Positions 1 through 7,006 of a stretch of 7,809 nt of DNA are shown piece after piece; position 1 is the stretch's first letter, and each line of letters starts with the position of its first letter. Under the pieces are notes generated by a model, which saw nothing but the letters and a program-made list of their open reading frames with translations, did no database searches and was not told the DNA's origin. Made by a program: the position numbers and the translations under genes. This DNA comes from Deltaproteobacteria bacterium (GTDB taxonomy: Bacteria > Myxococcota_A > Bradymonadia > UBA7976 > VGTA01), in contig VGTA01000131.1 of NCBI GenBank assembly GCA_016874875.1, positions 1 to 7,809 of the forward strand, given 5' to 3'.

Positions 1-78
1 GAGGCGCGCGCCGCCCAGCGCGCCTACCAAGAGCGCTTCGGCGACCTCGACGCCCCCTTCATCACCCAAAAGCCCTAA
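1..78 (+). CDS. C-terminal end of an unidentified protein (5' partial)
   Basis: A reading frame open from the window edge runs for 25 codons to a TAA at 76-78. The visible tail (ending YQERFGDLDAPFITQKP) is hydrophilic, mixed in composition and uses the G/C-ending codons typical of this window. This suggests a real coding end rather than a chance frame. Nothing in 25 residues allows a family assignment. Its stop overlaps the stop of the convergent ABC ATPase gene on the other strand: CTAA at 75-78 contains TAA on + and TAG on -. No terminator is visible between the two genes, so each transcript probably runs into the other. Confidence is moderate because the piece is short and frames stay open easily in DNA this GC-rich. 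Confidence 0.5.
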   Translation, partial: EARAAQRAYQERFGDLDAPFITQKP

Positions 79-776
79 CCGCGCGCCCCCTCCCCGCCCC
101 CCCGGAGGCGCCCGCCCTCCAGCCACAGGCGTGGGGCGTCGAGCAGGGCGGCGAGCTCGAGGTCGTGGGTGCTCAGCAGGACCAAGCGCTGGCGCCCGAG
201 CGCCCCCAGGAGCGACGCCAGAGAGGCCCGCTGCTCTGGGTCAAGCGACGCGCTCGGCTCATCGAGCAGCAGCACCGGCGGCGCGCCGAGCAGCGCGCAG
301 GCCACCGACAGCCGCTGCCGCGTCCCCCGCGACAGCGCCGGCACGCGGCGGCGGGCCCACGGCTCTAGGTCGCACGCCGCCATCGCCTCCGCCACCCCCG
401 CCGCCCGCGCCCCCAGCCCCCGCAGCGCCGCCATCTGCGCGAGGTGCTCCGCCACCGTCAGCTCCTGCGCGTACAGACTCAGCTCTGGCGCGAACCCCAG
501 CAGCCGCCTCGCCCTCGACTCCGGATACACCTCCTCCCCGCACGCCCACACCCCCCCCGCCGACGCCCCCAGCGCCCCGCAGAGGAGGCGCAGCAGCGTC
601 GTCTTGCCCGCCCCGTTGCTCCCCACCAGCGCCCACACCCCCGCCCCCTCTAGGCGAAAGCTGCAGTCGCGCAGGGCGACCACGTCGCCGAACGCCCGCG
701 TCAGCCCCCGCGCCTCGAGCGTCAGCTCAGCCCCCTCACGCTCGCCCCTCAGCTCAGACACACGCACGTCCGTCAT
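75..776 (-). CDS. ABC transporter ATP-binding protein (CcmA/ABC-2 type)
   Basis: A 233-residue single-domain ABC ATPase that would hydrolyse ATP on the cytoplasmic face to power a separate permease. Motifs appear in the right order: Walker A GSNGAGKT (residues 52-59), Q-loop region GFAPE (94-98) with Glu where Gln is usual, signature LSRGTRQRL (148-156), Walker B LLLDEP (169-174) with catalytic Glu173, D-loop SLD (177-179), and switch His204 in STHD. Length and motif style match the COG1131/CcmA group, which includes heme-exporter CcmA and NatA-like exporters; the substrate cannot be read from this. The ATG at 774-776 is supported by GAGG (complement of 782-785) five bases upstream. It is transcribed divergently from the atp operon, and no permease gene is in the window. 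A partner would have to lie beyond the left edge or elsewhere. ATPase call is firm; transporter type is uncertain. Confidence 0.9.
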   Translation of the reverse strand: MTDVRVSELRGEREGAELTLEARGLTRAFGDVVALRDCSFRLEGAGVWALVGSNGAGKTTLLRLLCGALGASAGGVWACGEEVYPESRARRLLGFAPELSLYAQELTVAEHLAQMAALRGLGARAAGVAEAMAACDLEPWARRRVPALSRGTRQRLSVACALLGAPPVLLLDEPSASLDPEQRASLASLLGALGRQRLVLLSTHDLELAALLDAPRLWLEGGRLRGGGEGARG

Positions 777-803
777 AACCGCCTCAGGCTCCCTCGCGCA
801 CTC

Positions 804-820
804 AAAAAAAACACAACAAC
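804..820. promoter_or_regulatory. A-rich tract upstream of the atp promoter (UP-element-like or terminator tract)
   Basis: A run of eight A (804-811) followed by CACAACAAC stands out in otherwise GC-rich DNA. With transcription starting near 870, it lies about 50-66 bases upstream, which fits a distal UP element contacted by the RNA polymerase alpha C-terminal domain. Read on the other strand it is a T-rich stretch directly after the inverted repeat 820-847, so it could instead be the U-tract of a terminator or attenuator ahead of the ABC ATPase gene. The sequence alone does not decide. Confidence 0.35.
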
Positions 821-847
821 CCGAGCGTGCGCATTGACGGTCTCGGG
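820..847. repeat. Inverted repeat enclosing the -35 box (operator or minus-strand attenuator)
   Basis: CCCGAG (820-825) and CTCGGG (842-847) form a perfect 6-bp inverted repeat with a 16-base centre that contains the -35 box TTGACG (834-839) and the small palindrome TGCGCA (828-833). As DNA it is placed where a repressor or activator could act on the atp promoter. As RNA from the - strand it would be a GC stem followed at once by TTGTTGTGTTTTTTTT, which resembles an intrinsic terminator in the leader of the ABC ATPase gene. The stem is short and the loop long, so both readings are tentative. Confidence 0.35.
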
Positions 848-862
848 CTTTGATGGTAGATT
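834..862 (+). promoter_or_regulatory. Predicted sigma70-type promoter of the atp operon
   Basis: TTGACG at 834-839 matches the -35 consensus at five of six positions. After exactly 17 bases, TAGATT (857-862) matches the -10 consensus at four of six, including the key T, A and final T. TG at 854-855 one base before the -10 gives an extended -10 element. The likely start is near A870, leaving a leader of about 38 bases before the first gene. The leader carries GGAG at 897-900 seven bases before the ATG at 908. No comparable promoter was seen at the later gene junctions, which agrees with one polycistronic transcript. Confidence 0.65.
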
Positions 863-907
863 CCGCGCCACTTTACCCCCCCCTCACATTAGCTCCGGAG
901 AGGGATA

Positions 908-1369
908 ATGCAGGTTCTCTCGACAGAAATCCTCAACGCGGCCAACATCCGCCTCGACTTCGACGGCACTACGCTGCTGATCCTCGTGATCTTCGTGGCC
1001 CTGCATCGAGTCCTGAAGACCCTCGTCTTCACCCCCTTCCTGAGCGACCTCGACGCCCGCGACGCCGCCACCGAGCGGACCCGCGCGGAGGCCAAGGAGC
1101 TCGCCCAGAAAGCCGAAGAGCTCGCCAAGCGCCACGCCGCCGCCGTCGACGCCGCCCGCGCCGACGCCGAGGAGGCGCGCCGCGCCCTGCGCGTGGAGGG
1201 CCTCGCCCACAAAGAGGAGCGCGTGAGCGCCGCCCGCGCCGAAGCCGACGCCTCCTACGCCGCCGCCTCCAGCGTCCTCCGCGAGCAGTTCGCCGCTGCG
1301 CGCGCGCAGGCCCTGTCGCAGGTGGACGCGCTCGCCAAAGAGATCAAGACCAAGGTCCTTGGTGCCTAA
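908..1369 (+). CDS. atpX: ATP synthase F0 subunit b' (AtpX/AtpF')
   Basis: A 153-residue stator subunit of F-type ATP synthase. Residues 1-18 are a short N-terminal segment, about 20-41 form the single membrane helix (TTLLILVIFVALHRVLKTLV), followed by the typical turn into FTPFLSDLDARDAA. Residues 50-150 are a long Ala/Glu/Lys/Arg-rich helix with coiled-coil character that would pair with the second b subunit and reach delta on top of F1. Length is normal for the family (about 140-170). The ATG follows GGAG seven bases upstream, and it is the first gene after the promoter. The b' name rests on its position before a second, different b gene; the order b'-b-delta is typical of former Deltaproteobacteria. 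Some annotations would call both genes atpF. The start of atpF follows its stop by one base, implying translational coupling. Confidence 0.9.
   Translation: MQVLSTEILNAANIRLDFDGTTLLILVIFVALHRVLKTLVFTPFLSDLDARDAATERTRAEAKELAQKAEELAKRHAAAVDAARADAEEARRALRVEGLAHKEERVSAARAEADASYAAASSVLREQFAAARAQALSQVDALAKEIKTKVLGA
1349..1363 (+). repeat. 15-bp perfect palindrome at the b'/b junction
   Basis: ACCAAGG (1349-1355), a central T, and CCTTGGT (1357-1363) form a perfect odd palindrome over the last codons of atpX. As RNA it can fold as a six-pair stem with a GUC triloop, ending seven bases before the atpF ATG at 1371. It could slow or couple ribosomes at the atpF start. It is also consistent with chance codon choice for the end of b'. 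Confidence 0.4.
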
Positions 1370-1370
1370 C

Positions 1371-1991
1371 ATGAAGCAGCACACCCAGCACACCCAGCAC
1401 ACCCAGCGCATGACACGCATCTCCCGCGCCGCCGCGCGCGCGCTCCTCCTCGGCCACGCCGCCCGCGCCGCCCTCCTCACGCTGCTCGCCGCCCCCGCGC
1501 TCGCCAGCAGCGGCGAGAGCACCCGGCTGTTCCAGAGCATCGACACCCTGGTGTTCGTGGCGCTCATCGCCTTGCTCGCGCGCAAGCCCATCAAGGAGGC
1601 GCTCGCCGCCCGCTCCGACGCCGTCGCCAATGACATCAACGCCGCCAAGGCGCTCCACGACGAGGCGCGCGCCCTCCTCACCCGATACGAGGGGCTGCTC
1701 AGCGGCCTCGAGCGCGAGCGCGCCGACCTCCTCGCGCAGTACCGCGCGCAGGGCGAGGCGGAGAAGGCGGCCCTCATCGAGGAGGGGCGGCGCGACGCCG
1801 CGCGCCTCGCCGCCGACGCCCAGCGCGCCGCCGAGAACGAGCTGCTCGCCCTCCAACGCAAGATCGAGGCGGAGCTCGTGGACGCCGCCCTCGCCAAGGC
1901 CGAGGCGCTCCTCAAGACGGGCGTGGGCGCCCTCGACCACGACCGCCTCACCCAAGACTACATCAAGCAGGTCGAGCAGCTGGGCGCCTGA
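1371..1991 (+). CDS. atpF: ATP synthase F0 subunit b with N-terminal signal peptide
   Basis: Second stator b subunit, 206 residues from the ATG at 1371. Residues 2-13 are an unusual hydrophilic leader with three HTQ repeats. Residues 13-45 look like a signal peptide: basic RMTRISRAAAR, hydrophobic ALLTLLAAPALA, and an ALA cleavage site before SSGES (46). The membrane helix is about 54-70 (FQSIDTLVFVALIALLA), and 71-206 form the long charged stator helix. A signal-peptide-like extension on b recurs in Deltaproteobacteria. The start is uncertain. ATG 1371 lies one base after the atpX stop, with only a weak GGTG (1361-1364) upstream. ATG 1410 (Met14) would remove the repeats but has no Shine-Dalgarno. 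A TTG at 1359 inside atpX is less likely. Function is clear; only the first 13 residues are in doubt. Confidence 0.9.
   Translation: MKQHTQHTQHTQRMTRISRAAARALLLGHAARAALLTLLAAPALASSGESTRLFQSIDTLVFVALIALLARKPIKEALAARSDAVANDINAAKALHDEARALLTRYEGLLSGLERERADLLAQYRAQGEAEKAALIEEGRRDAARLAADAQRAAENELLALQRKIEAELVDAALAKAEALLKTGVGALDHDRLTQDYIKQVEQLGA
1380..1406 (+). repeat. 9-bp tandem repeat, three perfect copies, in the atpF 5' end
   Basis: CACACCCAG is repeated three times without change (1380-1388, 1389-1397, 1398-1406) and encodes His-Thr-Gln three times. The repeat sits between two in-frame ATGs (1371 and 1410), before the signal peptide. Because the unit is nine bases, gain or loss of copies keeps the frame. 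Confidence 0.9.
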
Positions 1992-2004
1992 GCCCGCCCC
2001 CCCG

Positions 2005-2037
2005 CCCTCAAGGCCCCCCGCCCCCTCAGGGCCCCCC
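2005..2037 (+). repeat. C-rich imperfect 18-bp direct repeat between atpF and atpH
   Basis: The 63-base gap 1992-2054 is dominated by C. Within it CCCTCAAGGCCCCCC (2005-2019) recurs as CCCTCAGGGCCCCCC (2023-2037), 14 of 15 identical at an 18-base period. A C-rich, fairly unstructured RNA of this kind resembles a Rho loading region, but nothing proves that. The Shine-Dalgarno of atpH (AAGGAG, 2039-2044) follows directly. Confidence 0.5.
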
Positions 2038-2054
2038 CAAGGAGAACCGCCGCC

Positions 2055-2600
2055 ATGCGTGAGATCAGCATCGCAGAGCGCTACGCCATCGCCCTGCTCG
2101 ACATCGCCGTCGAGAAGAAGGCCGTCGAGAAGTTCGGCGAGGAGCTCGCCCGCGTCGTGAAGTTGTTTGAGGACTCGCGCGAGCTGCGCACCGCGGTCAC
2201 CCACCCGCGCGTCGACCTCGAGACTCGCAAGCGCGTCCTCGGCGAGCTCATGGCCCGCACGATGGTGAACCCCACCTGCCAGAACTTCATCTACCTGCTC
2301 GTGGACCGCAAGCGCATCAGCGCCCTGAAGCTCATCATGGAGCGCTACGCCGAGCTCGTGGACAAGCACCTCGGGCGCGTCCGCGCTGAGGTCACCTCCG
2401 CGCGCCCCCTCTCGGCGCCCGAGCGCGCCCGCCTGACGGCCGCCCTGAGCAAGACCACGGGCAAGCAGGTCGTCCTCGCCGAGCGCGTGGACCCCGCCCT
2501 CATCGGCGGCGTCATCACCCGCATGGGCGGCAAGGTCATCGACGGCAGCGTCCGCGCCCGCCTCGCCGCCCTCCGCGCCCGCCTCACCGCCGCCCACTGA
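2055..2600 (+). CDS. atpH: ATP synthase F1 subunit delta (OSCP)
   Basis: A 181-residue delta subunit, which links the b'/b stator to the N-termini of the alpha subunits at the top of F1. The N-terminal helical domain (about 1-105) opens with the typical IAERYAIALLDIAVE (5-19) and contains NFIYLLVDRKRISAL (77-91). The C-terminal domain has the most recognisable signature, DPALIGGVITRMGGKVIDGS (146-165), followed by SVRARLAALRARL. Length matches the family (about 175-185). ATG 2055 follows AAGGAG (2039-2044) with a ten-base spacer. The gene lies between b and alpha as expected for the operon. Nothing looks damaged or transferred. Confidence 0.96.
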   Translation: MREISIAERYAIALLDIAVEKKAVEKFGEELARVVKLFEDSRELRTAVTHPRVDLETRKRVLGELMARTMVNPTCQNFIYLLVDRKRISALKLIMERYAELVDKHLGRVRAEVTSARPLSAPERARLTAALSKTTGKQVVLAERVDPALIGGVITRMGGKVIDGSVRARLAALRARLTAAH

Positions 2601-2616
2601 CCCCCCTCCCACACTC

Positions 2617-2630
2617 AAGGAGAGCCTCCT
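2617..2630 (+). promoter_or_regulatory. atpA Shine-Dalgarno inside a small hairpin
   Basis: AAGGAG (2617-2622) is an ideal ribosome binding site eight bases before the atpA ATG at 2631. AGGAG (2618-2622) is exactly complementary to CTCCT (2626-2630), which ends at the base before the ATG, giving a five-pair stem with an AGC triloop. If formed, the hairpin hides the site; ribosomes finishing atpH, whose stop is at 2598-2600, could open it. The structure is small and may be marginally stable. Confidence 0.5.
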
Positions 2631-4148
<1,518 letters not shown>

Positions 4149-4202
4149 CCACCCACGGCGTCACGCAACGCACGGCTCACAACGCACGCGAGAGGACAGG
4201 CG

Positions 4203-5069
4203 ATGCCTAGCCTAAAAGACATTCGTAAGCGCATCAGCTCGGTGAAGAACACCCAGAAGATCACGCGCGCCCTCAAGCTCGTCTCTGCCGCCAAGCTGAG
4301 CCGCGCCCAGCGCGAGCTCGGGCGCCTCAAGCCCTACGCCGAGAAGCAGCAGGCGCTCATCCGCGACCTCGTGGCGGAGCTCGGCGGCGACGCCTCGCCC
4401 CTCCTCGCGACGCGCGAGCGGGTGCGCCGCGTGGCGGTGCTGGTGGTGGCGAGCGACCGCGGCATGTGCGGCGGCTTCAACAGCAACCTCCTCAAGGCGT
4501 TCGCCCGCGTCGTGGCGGAGCGCGAGCAGCGGGGCGCCGAGGTGGTGTGCTACACCCTCGGCCGCCGCGCCACGCAGTTCGTGGAGAAGGGCAAGTTCAC
4601 CCTCGAGGCGAATCTGGGCGAGGCGCTCGCCGCGGACCTCGTGGAGCGCCTGCCCGGCGTGGTCCAGGGGCTCGTGGGGCGCTTCTTGGCCGGCGAGCTC
4701 GACGAGGTGCTGGTGGTCTCCAACCGCTTCATCAACGCCATCACGCAGACCCCCTCGACGCAGCAGCTCCTCCCCATCCAGGGCGCGAGCGCCGGCGCCG
4801 CCGCCCCCGCCGGGGAGCGCATCTATGAGCCCGGCCGGCAGCAGCTGCTCGATTTCATCCTCCCCCGCTCCCTCGAGATCAAGGCGCGCGCCCTGCTCCT
4901 CGAGTCGGTGACGGGCGAGCACGCCGCGCGCATGAACGCCATGAACAACGCCACCGACAACGCCGCCGATATGATTCAGTCGCTGACGCTCGACCTCAAC
5001 CGCGCGCGCCAGGCGGCGATCACCACGGAGCTGATGGAGATCATCAGCGGCGCCGAGGCGCTCAAGTAG
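4203..5069 (+). CDS. atpG: ATP synthase F1 subunit gamma
   Basis: A 288-residue rotor shaft subunit that turns inside alpha3beta3 and carries torque between the c-ring and the catalytic sites. The N-terminal helix contains KDIRKRISSVKNTQKITRAL (5-24), and the C-terminal helix contains EHAARMNAMNNATDN (239-253) and RARQAAITTELMEIISGAEA (267-286). These two helices form the coiled coil. The middle Rossmann-like domain has SDRGMCGGFN (84-93). An Ala/Gly/Pro loop (194-204, GASAGAAAPAG) replaces the variable region found in many species. There is no sign of the cysteine-containing regulatory insert of chloroplast gamma. The ATG follows GAGG (4192-4195) with a seven-base spacer. The stop TAG overlaps a GC hairpin by one base. 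Confidence 0.97.
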   Translation: MPSLKDIRKRISSVKNTQKITRALKLVSAAKLSRAQRELGRLKPYAEKQQALIRDLVAELGGDASPLLATRERVRRVAVLVVASDRGMCGGFNSNLLKAFARVVAEREQRGAEVVCYTLGRRATQFVEKGKFTLEANLGEALAADLVERLPGVVQGLVGRFLAGELDEVLVVSNRFINAITQTPSTQQLLPIQGASAGAAAPAGERIYEPGRQQLLDFILPRSLEIKARALLLESVTGEHAARMNAMNNATDNAADMIQSLTLDLNRARQAAITTELMEIISGAEALK

Positions 5070-5084
5070 GGTCGCTCGCGACCC
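5069..5084 (+). repeat. GC hairpin at the gamma stop / gamma-beta junction
   Basis: GGGTCGCTCGCGACCC is a perfect inverted repeat with seven complementary positions; sterically this means a six-pair stem with a CTCG loop. Its first base is the last base of the atpG stop codon, and its end is 43 bases before the atpD ATG. No T-run follows (GCGCCTCCTCTGAGC), so it is not a standard intrinsic terminator. A role in mRNA processing or protection of an atpDC fragment is possible but inferred. Confidence 0.6.
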
Positions 5085-5127
5085 GCGCCTCCTCTGAGCA
5101 ACTCTCAACACCTGAGGAAGTAACACA

Positions 5128-6561
<1,434 letters not shown>

Positions 6562-6593
6562 CCGCCGCCCGCCCACTCACAGGAGCAGACAAG

Positions 6594-6983
6594 ATGCTAC
6601 AACTCGAGATCGTCACCCCCGCGGGCACCGCCCTCTCGGCGCACGTCGACGCCGTGGTCGCCCCCGGCGCGCAGGGTGAGCTGCAGGTCCTCCCGCAGCA
6701 CCTCCCCCTCCTCACGATCCTCGGCAGCGGCGCGCTCCGGTACCAGGACGCCAAGGGCGGCGGCGAGGTCCTCGTCCGCGGCGGCGTGCTCGAGGTGAGC
6801 GCAGAGGGGCGCGTGCTGGTGCTCACCGACGAGGTGCAGCTCCCCGGCGCCCTCGACAAGGCGCGCGCGCAGCGCCTCAAGGACGAGACGCTCAAGGGCT
6901 TTGAGCAGGACTACCTCACCGACGTGCGCTTGGCGCAGCTGCACCAGGACCTGCGTTTCGCCGAGGCGGTGCTGGCGCGCTGA
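6594..6983 (+). CDS. atpC: ATP synthase F1 subunit epsilon
   Basis: A 129-residue rotor-foot subunit that connects gamma to the c-ring and can inhibit ATP hydrolysis. The N-terminal beta-sandwich (1-84) begins LEIVTPAGTALS (4-15) and contains the family core VVAPGAQGELQVLPQHLPLL (21-40); the usual PGH appears as PQH. The C-terminal helical hairpin (about 86-129) is present in full, so the inhibitory domain is not truncated. It contains LDKARA (87-92), which fits the (I/L)DxxRA motif known from ATP-binding epsilon subunits; the motif is also found in epsilons that bind ATP weakly. ATG 6594 follows AGGAG (6581-6585) with an eight-base spacer. The stop TGA lies in the loop of a perfect GC hairpin. 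Confidence 0.96.
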   Translation: MLQLEIVTPAGTALSAHVDAVVAPGAQGELQVLPQHLPLLTILGSGALRYQDAKGGGEVLVRGGVLEVSAEGRVLVLTDEVQLPGALDKARAQRLKDETLKGFEQDYLTDVRLAQLHQDLRFAEAVLAR

Positions 6984-6990
6984 GCGCGCC
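6974..6990 (+). repeat. All-GC hairpin with the atpC stop codon as its loop
   Basis: GGCGCGC (6974-6980) and GCGCGCC (6984-6990) are perfectly complementary, and the three bases between them are exactly the TGA stop of atpC. A U-G pair (6973/6991) could extend the stem. The next bases are GAGAGGGGGTG, the ribosome site of the following gene, with no T-run. A stability or partial attenuation element is more likely than a full terminator. Confidence 0.6.
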
Positions 6991-7006
6991 GAGAGGGGGT
7001 GTCGTG

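Noticed and set aside
131..778. A Pro/Ala/Arg-rich + strand open frame opposite the ABC ATPase
   Set aside because: Low-complexity antisense product; the - strand frame has every ABC motif.
870..898. A - strand promoter for the ABC gene (TAAAGT complement at 870-875)
   Set aside because: The -10-like hexamer has no acceptable -35 at the right spacing, so the promoter of the ABC gene is left unassigned.
1359..1370. TTG at 1359 as the start of subunit b
   Set aside because: It lies inside atpX and has no suitably spaced ribosome site; ATG 1371 directly after the atpX stop is the more usual coupled start.
7004..7006. GTG at 7004 as the start of the gene after atpC
   Set aside because: Only four bases from the AGGGGG site, while the adjacent ATG at 7007 has the normal seven.
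6974..7006. Intrinsic terminator after atpC
   Set aside because: The hairpin is strong, but it is followed by GAGAGGGGGTG with no T-run.
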